Assembly: GCF_900108945.1 (NCBI RefSeq)
Contig: NZ_FNYE01000028.1
Span: 1-64,000, forward strand
DNA: 64,000 nucleotides
Origin: Paraburkholderia diazotrophica
Lineage (GTDB): Bacteria > Pseudomonadota > Gammaproteobacteria > Burkholderiales > Burkholderiaceae
Reading direction: 5' to 3'
Shown here: positions 44,610-58,569 of the stretch, piece after piece
Layout of the letters: every line of letters starts with the position of its first letter
Position numbering within the stretch: position 1 is the stretch's first letter
Program-made: the position numbers and the translations under genes
Notes under the pieces: generated by a model
Told to the model about the DNA's origin: nothing
What the model saw: the letters and a program-made list of their open reading frames with translations, nothing else
Database searches by the model: none

Positions 44610-44700
44610 GCGCATTCGTGTGCTCATTGACGGGCCCGTTCGCGTGTTCATTCGTGCGTTCGTGCATTCGTGCGTGCGTTCATTCGTGCCTTCATTCGGA
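44610..44700. repeat. Degenerate short repeats between glgX and treZ
   Basis: Variants of TTCATTCGTGC and TTCGTGCATTCGTGC recur about every 10-17 bp through the gap. The block covers the treZ leader and the extreme 3' end of glgX. It could affect translation coupling or simply be slippage-derived. Confidence 0.6.
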
Positions 44701-46905
44701 TGGCTCGGGGTCCGGCATCGACGTGCCGGGGTCCGGCGGCAACGCGGTCAACAGACGCGGACCGTATTGCGCGCCCGCGCGCCAGCTCGCCTGCCAGTCC
44801 GCGTCGCCCGTTGGCTGCGCCGCGAGCACGACCATGCTGTGCGCCGCGACTTCCAGATCGGGCGCCGCGAGGGGAGCGGGCGGCGCTTGCGGGTCAGATG
44901 TATCGATGAGCACGTGCCATTCCAGGTGCGGCGGAGGCGGCGTGAAGCGCACGGCCGCCGCCGACGCGTTCAACATCATCAACAATACTTCCGTTTCTTC
45001 GTTCAGGCCCGGGCCCGCGCGCCGCAGCGTAAACGCGCGGCCTTCGGGGTCCTGCCATGCTTCGATCGTGAGCGCTTCGCCCTGTTCGTCGAACCAGCCG
45101 ACGTCGTAAAGGCCGGGCAGCACTTCGCGATCGCCGAACAGAAAGCGGTTTTCGCGCAACAGCGGGTGCTGCTTGCGCAACGCGATCATGCGCGCAAAGA
45201 ACGCGGTCATTTTGCGCCCGTGCGGAAGCGCTGCGCGTTCCCAGTCCATCCACGAAATTTCGTTGTCCTGGCAGTACGCGTTGTTGTTGCCGCGCTGGGT
45301 GCGGCCCATTTCGTCGCCGGCGAGCATCATCGGCGTGCCGAGCGCGATGAAGAGCGTCGCGATCAGCGAGCGCGCGACGCGTTCGCGCGTTTCGGCGATG
45401 GCGGGATCGTCGGTCGGGCCCTCGATGCCCCAGTTCGAGCTGCAGTTTTCGTTGTGGCCGTCGTTGTTGTGCTCGCCGTTCATCTCGTTGTGCTTTTGCG
45501 TGTACGAGACGAGATCGGCGAGCGTGTAGCCGTCGTGCGATGCGACGAAGTTGATCGATGCCGTCGGCTTGCGAAAGCGCCGGTTGAAGAGATCCGCGGA
45601 GCCCGTCAGACGTGCGGCGAGATCCGGCCGCATGCCGGCGTCGCCGCGCCAGAAGCGGCGCACGGAATCGCGGAAACGGTCGTTCCATTCGGCGAAGCCG
45701 GGCGGATGATTGCCGAGCTGATAGCCGCCGGGGCCGATGTCCCATGGCTCGGAAATCAGCTTGCGCTGCGACAGGATGGGGTCCTGGCGCAACGCGTCGA
45801 AGAAGCCCGAGCCGGGATCGAAACCCGAGTGCTCGCGTCCGAGCGTGACGCCGAGATCGAAACGGAAGCCGTCGATATTGAAGGCTGTCGACCAGTAGCG
45901 CAGCGAGTCCATCACCATTTGCAGCACGCGCGGATGAGGCAGGTTGAGCGTGTTGCCGCAGCCCGTGTCGTTGATGTGATGCCGTTCGTCGCCGGGTATG
46001 AGGCGATAGTAGCTGGCATTGTCGAGTCCGCGCCACGACACCGTGGGGCCCATTTCATTGCCTTCGCACGTGTGGTTGTAGACGACGTCGAGTATCACCT
46101 CGATTCCTGCCGCGTGCAGTTGACGGACGGCGATGCGCATTTCGTCGAGCCGGTGCGCGGACAGATACGACGGCTCCGGCGCGAAGAATGCAGCTGTGTT
46201 GTAGCCCCAGTAATTGCGCAGTCCGCGTTCGACGAGAAAGCGGTCGTTGAGAAACGCGTGGACGGGCAGCAGTTCGACGGCGGTGACGCCGAGCTTGAGC
46301 AAGTGCTCGATGAATTCCGGCGACGCGAGCGCGGCGAAGCTGCCGCGCTCGGGCGCGCGCAGGTCCTTGCGCAGCATCGATGCGCCGCGCACGTGCGTTT
46401 CGTAGATGACGGTTTCGTTCCACGGCACGTTGGGGCGTTTGTCGTGGGACCAGTCGAACGCTTCGTCGACGACGACGCACTTCGGCATGGCGGGCGCCGA
46501 GTCTCGCCGGTCGATCGACAGGTCCATTCTGTTCGAGTGAACGCGATAGCTGAAGAGTGCATCCGACCATCTGAACTGACCGATGAGCTTTCTCGCGTAC
46601 GGGTCGAGCAGCAGTTTGTGCGGATTGAAGCGATGGCCGTTTTGCGGCTGATAGGCGCCGTGGGCCCGGAACGCGTAGACGGTGCCTGGGTGCGCGTGGG
46701 GCAGATAGCCGTGCCATATCTCGTCGGTGCATTCGGGTAGTGCGTAGCGTTTGAGTTCCTTTCGGCCTGTCGGCTCGAACAGGCACAGCTCGATTCGTTG
46801 CGCGTTCGCGGAGAAGACCGCGAAGTTCACGCCCAAGCCGTCCCAGCTCGAACCCAGGGGGTATGGGTTGCCCGGCAACAGTCGGTCTGGTAGTACATGG
46901 GACAT
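44692..46905 (-). CDS. glgX: Glycogen debranching enzyme
   Basis: GlgX hydrolyses alpha-1,6 branches of limit-dextrin glucans, giving linear chains for TreY. The 737-residue GH13 protein starts MSHVLPDRLLPGNPYPLGSS. A CBM48 domain (GVNFAVFSANAQRIELCLF) is followed by the catalytic barrel. The nucleophile is in DGFRFDLGVTLGREHSGFD near residue 348, the acid Glu in LISEPWDIGPGGYQLG near 385, and the third Asp in VASHDGYTLADLVSY. The last 20 residues (Pro/Asp-rich, ending PDPEPSE) are non-conserved and overlap the repeat block. Its upstream neighbour is a long inverted repeat, so it probably has its own promoter. Confidence 0.95.
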   Translation of the reverse strand: MSHVLPDRLLPGNPYPLGSSWDGLGVNFAVFSANAQRIELCLFEPTGRKELKRYALPECTDEIWHGYLPHAHPGTVYAFRAHGAYQPQNGHRFNPHKLLLDPYARKLIGQFRWSDALFSYRVHSNRMDLSIDRRDSAPAMPKCVVVDEAFDWSHDKRPNVPWNETVIYETHVRGASMLRKDLRAPERGSFAALASPEFIEHLLKLGVTAVELLPVHAFLNDRFLVERGLRNYWGYNTAAFFAPEPSYLSAHRLDEMRIAVRQLHAAGIEVILDVVYNHTCEGNEMGPTVSWRGLDNASYYRLIPGDERHHINDTGCGNTLNLPHPRVLQMVMDSLRYWSTAFNIDGFRFDLGVTLGREHSGFDPGSGFFDALRQDPILSQRKLISEPWDIGPGGYQLGNHPPGFAEWNDRFRDSVRRFWRGDAGMRPDLAARLTGSADLFNRRFRKPTASINFVASHDGYTLADLVSYTQKHNEMNGEHNNDGHNENCSSNWGIEGPTDDPAIAETRERVARSLIATLFIALGTPMMLAGDEMGRTQRGNNNAYCQDNEISWMDWERAALPHGRKMTAFFARMIALRKQHPLLRENRFLFGDREVLPGLYDVGWFDEQGEALTIEAWQDPEGRAFTLRRAGPGLNEETEVLLMMLNASAAAVRFTPPPPHLEWHVLIDTSDPQAPPAPLAAPDLEVAAHSMVVLAAQPTGDADWQASWRAGAQYGPRLLTALPPDPGTSMPDPEPSE

Positions 46906-46942
46906 GGTTTTCCTTTTTTTATCTGCGACTGCTGTGCTGTTT

Positions 46943-47195
46943 TGCCCTTATCGCGGGCATCCGCGATGCGGTTTGTGTCTGCGACTGCTTTGTTTGGTAT
47001 TTATGGCTTGCTGCCGGCATCCGCGTATGCGTTCGTTTGGCTTGCCCTTATCGCGGGCATCCGCGATGCGCCTCGCGGCGCAGGCGTTGCCCCTGTGCGG
47101 GGCGGCACCTACTTTTCTTTGCAGCGGCAAAGAAAAGTAGGCAAAAGAAAGCCGCTCACACCGCCAGTGCTTGACCTCTACCCACGGGCCCTCAA
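46943..47195 (+). repeat. Left arm of a long inverted repeat
   Basis: This arm contains CGGGCATCCGCGATGCG units (46953 and 47053), GGCGTTGCCCCTGTGCGGGG, and a perfect hairpin CCTACTTTTCTTTG/CAAAGAAAAGTAGG (47108-47141). It then reads into CTCACACCGCCAGTGCTTGA and CCCACGGGC. It matches the reverse complement of 47548-47745 over roughly 150 bp with clear but imperfect identity. Confidence 0.8.
47108..47141. terminator. Strong hairpin within the left arm
   Basis: Fourteen-base perfect arms surround CAGCGG. The stem is rich in T on one side and A on the other, so it could terminate transcription, though no free T run follows on either strand. A degenerate counterpart is at about 47606-47635. Confidence 0.45.
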
Positions 47196-47547
47196 CGTCC
47201 CCGTATTTCGCTCGGCAACGTACTGGGTCCATGTGCGTTGCCAACGCACTATCAAGCGCCTCACCTGCATCTGCACCCGAATTACGGCCCGCGACTTCGA
47301 ATATCCCCGGCCCCTTTGCGGCAAACTGTGTGTAGGCACTCGCACCACATTGGAAACCCTCGCTACGCGATGCGGCTCAAGTGCGGGCGTTGCCCTGCAC
47401 GGCACAGCAACCTCATTCACTACCGACATGCGGCGCTGAAGCATTCGATATCCTTAGCCGTGCCACAGGTGCGTGAAGCGGGTGAGGCGTTTAGCTGGAG
47501 TGTTGGCAACGAACATCAGCGAGCACACTGTCGTATGAAGGATGGGG

Positions 47548-47745
47548 CCGTTGAAAGCCCGTGGGTAAACGTCAAGCACTGGCGGTGTGAGCCCGCTTTC
47601 TTTGCTTACTTTCTTTGCGGCGGCAAAGAAAGTGAGTGCCGCCCCGCACAGGGGCAACGCCCGCGCCGCGAGGCGCATCGCGGATGCCCGCGAAGGGCAA
47701 AGCAAACGAACGCATCGCGGATGCCCGCGAAGGGCAAAGCGCACC
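47548..47745 (-). repeat. Right arm of the long inverted repeat
   Basis: The reverse complement repeats the left arm in the same order: CGGGCATCCGCGATGCG twice, GGCGTTGCCCCTGTGCGGGG, an A/T-rich hairpin, CTCACACCGCCAGTGCTTGA and CCCACGGGC. The element runs to within 66 bp of the glgB stop. Confidence 0.8.
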
Positions 47746-47810
47746 AAAGCGAAACAGCGGTCGCAGACAAACGAACCTCAAAACCAAACCAACAGCCTCG
47801 CAGAGAAAAA

Positions 47811-50028
47811 TCAATCTGCTCTCAGTACTACAGTCCCCAACGGCGGCAAGACCAACGAAGCCGACTGCGGCCGCCCATGCGCCGCCACCTCTTCCGTATA
47901 GATCACACCGGCATTCCCCACATTCGACCCGCCATAAACACCCGCATCCGTATTCACGACTTCGACCCAACGCCCCGGACGCGGCATGCCGACCCGGTAT
48001 CCCTGCCGCGGCACCGGCGTGAAGTTGCAAACAGTGATGAGCTCGCGCCCCGCGCCGTCCACGCGCCGCCACGCAAACACGGAGTTCCCGGTGTCGTCGC
48101 CGACGATCCACTCGAACCCGCCAGGCTCCGAATCGAGCCGATGCAACGCAGGCTCCTCTCGATACAGCCGGTTCAGATCGCGCACCAGCCGCTGCACGCC
48201 GTGATGCAAGTCGTCATCGAGCAGATGCCAATGCGGCGAGCCGTCGTGATCGAACTCGGCCATCTGACCGAACTCGCCGCCCATGAACATCAGCTTCTTG
48301 CCCGGATGCGTCCACATGAATGCGAAGTACGCTCGCAGATTCGCAAACTTCTGCCAGCGGTCGCCGGGCATCTTGCCGAGCAGCGATCCCTTGCCGTGCA
48401 CGACCTCGTCATGCGAGAGCGGCAGCACGAACTTCTCGGAGTACGCATACACCATCGCGAACGTCATGTTGTGGTGATGCCATCGGCGATGGATCGGGTC
48501 CTCGTGCATGTAGTGCAGCGTGTCGTGCATCCACCCCATGTTCCATTTGAACTGGAAGCCGAGTCCGCCGTCCTCCGTGCGCGCCGTCACGCCGGGCCAG
48601 GCCGTCGACTCCTCCGCAATCGTGATCGCGCCATGCACGTCCGGCATATGCTGCACTTCATGATTCAGCCGCTTCAGGAACGCAATCGATTCGAGGTTCT
48701 CGCGGCCGCCATAGATATTCGGCACCCATTCGTCCGCCGCACGCGAGTAGTCGCGATACAGCATCGACGCCACGGCATCGACGCGCAATCCGTCGACGTG
48801 ATAACGCTTGAGCCACGCAAGCGCCGATGCAATCAGGAACGCGCTCACCTCGTTGCGTCCGAGGTTGTAGATCATCGTGTTCCAGTCCTGGTGATAGCCC
48901 TCGCGCGGATCGGCATGCTCGTAGAGCGGGGTGCCGTCGAACTGCACGAGCCCGTGTGAATCGTTCGGAAAGTGCGCGGGCACCCAGTCGAGTATCACGC
49001 CGAGCCCCGCTTCGTGCGCACGGTTCACGAAGCCCGCGAACTGCTCCGGCGTGCCGAAGCGCGCCGACGGCGCGAATTGCGACAACGGCTGATAACCCCA
49101 CGATCCGCCGAACGGATGCTCGGCGATCGGCATGAACTCGATATGCGTGAAGCCCATCTCCTTCGCGTATGGAATCAGACGGTCCGCGAGCTCGGACCAG
49201 TCGAGCCCGCGATGCCCTTCCTCTGCGATACGCAGCCACGACTCGGCATGCACCTCGTAGATCGAGATAGCGGATTGCACCGTCTGCCTCGCCGCGCGCG
49301 TCTGCATCCAGTCGCCGTCCGTCCACGCAAAGCGCTCGACGTCATCGACATGCGCAACCACGGAAGCCGTCGCGGGCGGCTTCTCCGTCTGCATCGCGCA
49401 AGGGTCGGCCTTCAGCGGCAACGGGTGGCCGTCGCGCGTCAGCATCTCGTACTTGTAGCGCGTGCCCGCGCCGATGCGCGGCACGAACAGCTCCCACACG
49501 CCTGCCTGATGCCGCAGCCGCATCGGATGCCGGCGGCCGTCCCACGCATTGAAGTCGCCCACGACGGAGACGCGCCGCGCATTCGGCGCCCACACGGCGA
49601 AGCGCACGCCCGGCACGCCGTCCATCGTGTAAGGCCGCGAGCCGAGGCATTCGAGCACCGCATACGGATCGCCCCACGCGACGCGCTGCAACGGCTCGTC
49701 GCCGAGCACGGGGCCGAACGAATACGTGTCCTCGATTTCCTGAACGGGACCATGCCAGTCGATCCGCAAGCGATACGGCACTGCCTCGCTGACAGGACCT
49801 GCGAACAGGCCGCCCGGATGCAGTTGCTCCAGTTCGCCGAGCAGTCTGCCGTCGTCGCGCGCGATCACCGACACGTGCGCCGCGTTCGGCTGCATCGCGC
49901 GCACGACGTGGCCGGCGCTCGTGTGATGCATGCCGAGCTGCGAGAACGGATCGTGATGCCGCGCGTCGACGAGCGCATCCAGGTCCACGCGATGCAGACC
50001 GGCCGCTTCAAGCTGAACGTCGTGTTGC

Positions 50029-50036
<8 letters not shown>
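47811..50036 (-). CDS. glgB: 1,4-alpha-glucan branching enzyme
   Basis: GlgB makes alpha-1,6 branches. The 741-residue GH13 protein has an extra N-terminal beta domain (DPFSQLGMHHT), a CBM48 domain (GVRFAVWAPNARRVSVVGDF) and the catalytic barrel. The nucleophile is in DGLRVDAVASMLYRDYSR near residue 417, the Glu in ITIAEESTAWPGV near 473 and the third Asp in LPLSHDEVVHGKGSL. GGAGG lies 6 bp before the ATG at 50036; the GTG at 50042 abuts that site and is less likely. It overlaps treS by 8 bp. It branches the glucan made by GlgE. Confidence 0.96.
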
Positions 50037-53473
<3,437 letters not shown>

Positions 53474-53484
<11 letters not shown>

Positions 53485-56400
53485 ATCGCACCTGCAATTC
53501 GTTGATCAGGGTGTCGTTGGCGGTCGGTTCCGTTTCTTCGGGGACCGCCTCGCGCGGCAGGCCGCCCGCCGGCGCAATGCGCCAGATCGAGAAAGGCCGC
53601 AAGCCGGGATTGAGCCGCACGTGTTGCCATCTGCCATGCCATTGAAACCGCTCGCCCGTCATCTGGTCGATCACGTCGATGGCTGCGTGATCGTGCAGGC
53701 CCCAGCGGTTGAACGTCGCCCACGACAGTTCGATATCGGCGCCCTGTTCGTTGTACGGATCGAGATTGATCGCGACGACGATCACGTTGTCGCGCGCCTC
53801 GGTGGCCTTCTCGAAGAACAGGATGTGATCGTTGTGCGCGGGCAGGAACGTGAGATTCAGATGCGTATGCAGCGCCGGATTCGTGCGGCGGATACGGTTC
53901 AGTTCCGTGATCTCGCCGACGATATTGCCGGGCCGATTCCAGTCCCACACGCGGATCTGATACTTCTCCGAATCCAGATACTCTTCGCTGTTCGGCAGCG
54001 CTGCCGCTTCGCACAGTTCGAAGCCGCTATAGACGCCCCAGAGTCCCGAGAGCATCGTCGCGAGCGCGGCGCGGATCAAAAAGCCCGGACGTCCCTGCGC
54101 CTGCAAGTGGCGCGGGTTGATGTCCGGCGTGTTGACGAAGAAGTTCGGCCGGAAGAATTCGCGCAGATTGGTCTGCGTGAGCTCCGTCAGATACTCGGTG
54201 AAGTCGCGCTTCGACTCGCGCCACGTGAAGTACGTGTACGACTGCGAGAAGCCGAGCTTTGCAAGCCGCGCCATCACGCGCGGACGCGTGAACGCTTCCG
54301 ACAGAAAGATCACATCGGGATGACGCGAGCGCACGTCGTTGATCATCCATTCCCAGAACGGGAACGGCTTCGTGTGCGGATTGTCGACGCGGAAAATGCG
54401 CACGCCCGCATCGATCCAGAAGAGGATCACGTCGCGCAGCGCGATCCACAAATCGGGCTTCGCGTCGCGCGCGTAGAAGTCCGGGTTCACGATGTCCTGA
54501 TACTTCTTCGGCGGATTTTCCGCGTAACGCAGCGTGCCGTCGGGACGCCACGCGAACCATGTCGGATGCCGCTTCAGCCACGGGTGATCGGGCGAGCATT
54601 GAATCGCGAAATCGAGCGCGATTTCGAGGCCCTCGTCGTGTGCGGCGGCGAGCATCCGCTTGAAGTCGTCGAGCGTGCCGAGCTCCGGATGCACGGCATC
54701 GTGGCCGCCCGCTTCGCCGCCGATCGCATACGGGCTGCCGACGTCGTCGGCGTTCGCCGTCAGCGTGTTGTTGCGCCCCTTGCGATTGGCGAGGCCGATC
54801 GGATGGATCGGCGGAAAGTAGAGCACGTCGAAGCCCATGTCGCGGATGCGCGGCAGCTTCGCGATCACGTCGTCGAACGTGCCGTGACGATGCGCGTCGT
54901 CGCTCATCGAGCGCGGGAAGATCTCGTACCAGCTGCCAAAGCGCGCCTGGGCGCGTTCCGCGTCGATCCGATAGACGATGGGATCGCGCGACAGTCCCGG
55001 CCGGTGACGCGCGGCCGCGAACGCCTGCGTCGTCGTGGGCGCGAGCACGATCGCGAGCCGTTCGCCCGTGTCGGCCTTCATGAACTCTTTAGTGATCGCT
55101 TCGAGCTGCTGCGGCTGCGAGCCCTCGGCCGTTTCCGCTTCGGCCAATGCAAGCGCGAACAGATGTTTCGCCTCTTCGAGTTCGAGGTCGACGGGTTGAT
55201 CGGCCTTCAGTTTCTTCTGCATGTGATCGACGAGCGACGCGAAGTCGTCGCGCCACGCGATCACCGTGAACTCGTGCCGCCCGATGCGTTCGAGCGGAAT
55301 GCGCGCTTCCCAGATGTCGTTGCCGGCGGGCTGCGCGGGCGTCATCGGTACTTCGTGCCATGCCGTTTCGTCGGCGGCGCGCCAGATGACGGCGGCCGCG
55401 ATCTTGTCGTGGCCTTCCGCGAACACGGCCGCCGTGACGGGCACGCGCTCGCCGACGATCCGCTTCGCCGGAAAGCGCCCATGATCGACGGCAGGCGACA
55501 CGCTTTCGATCGCCACGCGCGACGTCGCGATCGCGTCCAGCACGCTCTTGTGCCCCGAGGTCTTGGTGTTCTCCTTGTCGATGGGCGGCGCGAGCAGAAT
55601 GGGCTGTTCCGCGACTGCGCGAAAGAGGCGGCAGGCGCCCGGCGCGAGCGTGAACGAACCGAGCGGCTGCGGCGCGCTGCGCATCTCCGTGCCGAGCGAC
55701 ACGAAGCGCGTGAAGCTGCCCGGCACGCCATCGAGAAAGCGCGCGGGATCGACATGCACGGGCATGCCGAGCTCGGGATTGATCGCGATCAGCACGGCTT
55801 CGCCCGCGTCGCGCAGATCGCGCTGATCGCCGCGCAGCAGGATCGTCGCGTGCGTGTCGGGGCCCGACAGCGCGCGCAGCTCGCCGTTTGTCTGCAGCGC
55901 CCACGTGTCGCGGGAAACGGCGTTCGCGTGGCGCACGCGCTCGGAGAGATCGAAGCGCGCCGCGCCGCGCTTGCTCGCGTACTCGTTGGGGTTGCCGAGC
56001 GTGTGCGAGATCGGCTCGGCGATGCCGTACTCGAAGCCCATCGGCATCAGCCAGCCGGTGCCCGTCGATGCCGCCGTCAGCAGCGCGCGCCGGTACGCGC
56101 GCTCGACGATGGCCGAATCGTGCACGTGCGAGAGATCGGCGGCGAGCCGCGTGCCGTACGGCGCTTCGGGAAAGGCGACGGGCGAGCCGACGCGCATCAG
56201 CACCGCGTGCTCGTCGAAGAGCCACGGCGCGCGAAAGTCCCACCAGCGCGACGACGTGAACACGGCATCGAAGCCCACGCCTTCGAGCGCCGCGATGTCC
56301 GCGCGTGCGAGCCCGGGCGTGGCGGCGAGAAAGCGCGTCGACGGATGTTGCGACGAGCGCACGGCATGTTCGAGACGCCGCCACGCGAATGCGGGCACGC

Positions 56401-56923
56401 GATGCGGCGAATCGAAACGGAAGCCGCCGATGCCCGTTTCCGCGATCGCATCGAGCGTATGCGCCCACCAGTCGATCAGCGGCGCGGCGGCCTGCTCGTT
56501 GCTGAAGTTCGCATACGCGACGTTGTCTTCGTGGCGCGCATGACGCGGATCGAGCCGCGCTTCTTCCGGCTCGAACGGATGAAACCAGTCGCGATGCTGG
56601 TGGTAGAGCTGGCCGTCGGCGGCCGCGCGATCGATCACGAGATCGACGAGCAATGTCAGCCCATGCTGGCTCGCGGACTCGGCGAGACGGTGCAGCACGT
56701 CGGGCGCGGATTGAGCGGTGGCGAAAGCGGGATGCAGCCGCGCGTGATCGCTGACGATCTGTGCGTGCCCCGCCTGTCCCGGCTGAAACAGCCCGCCGAT
56801 CAGCACATGATCGAAACCTAGCGCGGCGGCATGTTCGAACTGCGCGGGCCACGCATCCAGCCGTCCGACGAGGGGGGAATGAACAAAGTAGATCCGCGGC
56901 GCATAAGCGTGAGGAGCTTCCAT
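53474..56923 (-). CDS. glgE: Maltose-1-phosphate maltosyltransferase GlgE with an extra N-terminal amylase-like domain
   Basis: GlgE transfers maltosyl units from maltose 1-phosphate to alpha-1,4-glucan. The canonical GlgE part occupies about residues 490-1149: an N-terminal beta domain, YEIFPRSMSDD, then FPPIHPIGLANRKGRNN. The nucleophile D847 is in FRVDNPHTKPFPFWEW and the acid E876 in FLSEAFTRP. The first 470 residues are a second GH13-like domain with a retained Asp (D171 in GGFRFDSPHRVPAFAW). The usual Glu is Ala or Thr (FLAATPG at 198-204), and FPEAPYGT stands where a His-Asp pair is expected. The start MEAPHAYAPR at 56923 has GGAAA upstream. Confidence 0.93.
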
Positions 56924-57440
56924 CGGTCGTTTCCAGATTCGTCCTGCTTTGCGGCGTGGATGCACATTCGTACGATCACGACCGCCTATTAGGCTTCAGA
57001 GCCGGATGCCGCGCGATGCGTCCTGCGACGGCGCGTATTGCTCAATGTAGTGCATTGATCGAAATGCCGCGCGCCAGTTCAAAGCGTCTGATTCGGACTG
57101 GCCGATCTGTACAGGATACGCGCCATGTCGTCGGTCCGGCACCCGTCGGCAGGCGGTAAAGGAGCAAGCGCTATGCCAGAAGGCGGCGCAGTGCGGGCAA
57201 GACAGGCCCTGCGACGTATGCGCTGGCGAAGGCTGGCGCGGGCGCATGCGGCGCGTTGAAACCGCGCGCTCGCATCGGCGTTCATATGAATGGCGATGCG
57301 AGGCTCGACGGAAGCCGTGTAAATCGGACGTCTCGTGCGCCGGCTGTTACATGGCGAACTGTTCCGGCATCGTCGTTCGGATGCACAGCAGGCGGGCGCG
57401 GCATACGAAGCGCGAAGCGTCGCTGCCGCGATCGTGCGAG
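56924..57440. other. 517-bp intergenic region upstream of glgE
   Basis: No recognisable protein family. The glgE promoter should lie at the left; TAATAG on the minus strand near 56990 is a -10 candidate. A plus-strand 28-codon ORF at 57173-57259 (MPEGGAVRARQALRRMRWRR...) has a perfect AAAGGAG 8 bp upstream but no other support. Confidence 0.5.
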
Positions 57441-58106
57441 CTACGAGCCGATCAGCCCCGCCGCCATGTTGATGCACAGCCCGAGCACGGCCACGTTGAA
57501 GTAGAACGACAGAACGGATTGCGCGAGCGTCGCGCGGCGTATGTCTCGCGAGCGCAGCACGACGTCCGATGTCTGCGACGCGACGGCGATCGTGAACGAG
57601 TAGTACAGGAAGTCCCAGTAGTTCGGATCGAGCTTGTGATCGGGAAACTTCAGCGCCGTTTCCTGCTTGTCCGTCGCGAAGTGCAGGCGCGCGTAGTGCA
57701 GCGTGAAGATGGTCGGTATCAGGAACCATGCGCCGATCAGCGTGACGGCTGTCACGACGTAATGCGACAGGCCCGGCCCCTGCGAACTGGAACCGCCTTT
57801 CGACGACGCCAGCTCCAGCACGATCGCCGCGATGCTCGCGACTGTCGCGAGACAGATGATGAACAGCACCACTGTCGCGTTCTCGTCCTCGCGCTGCGCG
57901 ATGTCGCGCACGCGGTCGTGATCGGCGCGCGCCATCTCGATCCACATCAGCGCAAGGTAAGTCCAAACGGTGACATCCCACGAGACGAGCACGCGGATCA
58001 TCGGGCGCATCTGCATGCCCGCGAGCAGCGCGCCGATCAGCACGCCGACAAGCAGGCCCGCCATCATGCGCGGCCGGTTGCGTAGTACCTGGGGATAGAC
58101 GTTCAT
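57441..58106 (-). CDS. DUF1345 family membrane protein
   Basis: A 221-residue inner-membrane protein with about five hydrophobic segments: AGLLVGVLIGALLAGMQ, VTVWTYLALMWIEMA, VVLFIICLATVASIAAIVLEL, VTAVTLIGAWFLIPTIFTLHY and SVLSFYFNVAVLGLCINMAAG. The conserved family stretch NYWDFLYYSFTIAVASQTSDV lies before the last helix. DUF1345 proteins have no assigned function; the DFLYYSFTI region superficially recalls ion-channel pore segments, which is inference only. It is monocistronic as far as can be seen. Confidence 0.85.
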   Translation of the reverse strand: MNVYPQVLRNRPRMMAGLLVGVLIGALLAGMQMRPMIRVLVSWDVTVWTYLALMWIEMARADHDRVRDIAQREDENATVVLFIICLATVASIAAIVLELASSKGGSSSQGPGLSHYVVTAVTLIGAWFLIPTIFTLHYARLHFATDKQETALKFPDHKLDPNYWDFLYYSFTIAVASQTSDVVLRSRDIRRATLAQSVLSFYFNVAVLGLCINMAAGLIGS

Positions 58107-58569
58107 GTACGCGCGCTCCTGGCAGGATGTTGTGACAAGGGCATGTCGCGAAGCGATGCCAAAGGTTGCGGCGATTCTACGATTGCATGCAGCATGATTT
58201 GTCGAAAGGGGTGCCTGGACGTTATAGTTTTCCCGCAGTTTTGCTCAATGGCCTTGCATGCGGCTTTCACGAGGTGCGTTGCCTTGTTCTGGGGCGCAAA
58301 GGAAGCACGAGCCACGAAGCACGTGATAGGCCGTCGAGGTCGATCACGGTCGGGCATCGCCGGAATGACCGGATTGGCGGCGCAATCGCTGGCGCCGCGC
58401 GGATGGCCCCGATCGAAGCGCTCGCATGCGCCCGACGATTAGAGACCGCAAGACAGCGGCGCAAGACCAGCAAGACAGTATTGGGGTGGACGCACGGCGT
58501 GCTCGCAGGTTCGGCCAATAACCGGACGGCGCGCGACCGTCGAACGACAAACACCATCTGGAGCCCCCA
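58107..58569. other. 463-bp divergent intergenic region before the FAD dehydrogenase genes
   Basis: It lies between the minus-strand DUF1345 gene and the plus-strand dehydrogenase operon. No gene or strong palindrome was recognised. A GGAG ribosome site for the gamma subunit is at about 58559-58562. Regulation of the operon must be encoded here, but no clear operator stands out. Confidence 0.5.

Larger units (their letters stand above)
46906..47810. other. 905-bp intergenic region between glgX and glgB
   Basis: It holds a long inverted repeat (arms listed separately) and about 350 bp of unique sequence between the arms. Open frames inside it have no recognisable product. The glgX promoter should lie on its left side. 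Confidence 0.7.

Noticed and set aside
42701..45109. 802-codon plus-strand open frame opposite treZ and glgX
   Set aside because: Antisense shadow with Arg/Val/Asp-rich low-complexity composition and no ribosome site.
46897..47439. Several 90-180 codon open frames inside the glgX-glgB inverted repeat
   Set aside because: The sequence is repeated in opposite orientation and has no codon bias or family match; it is better explained as a repeat element.
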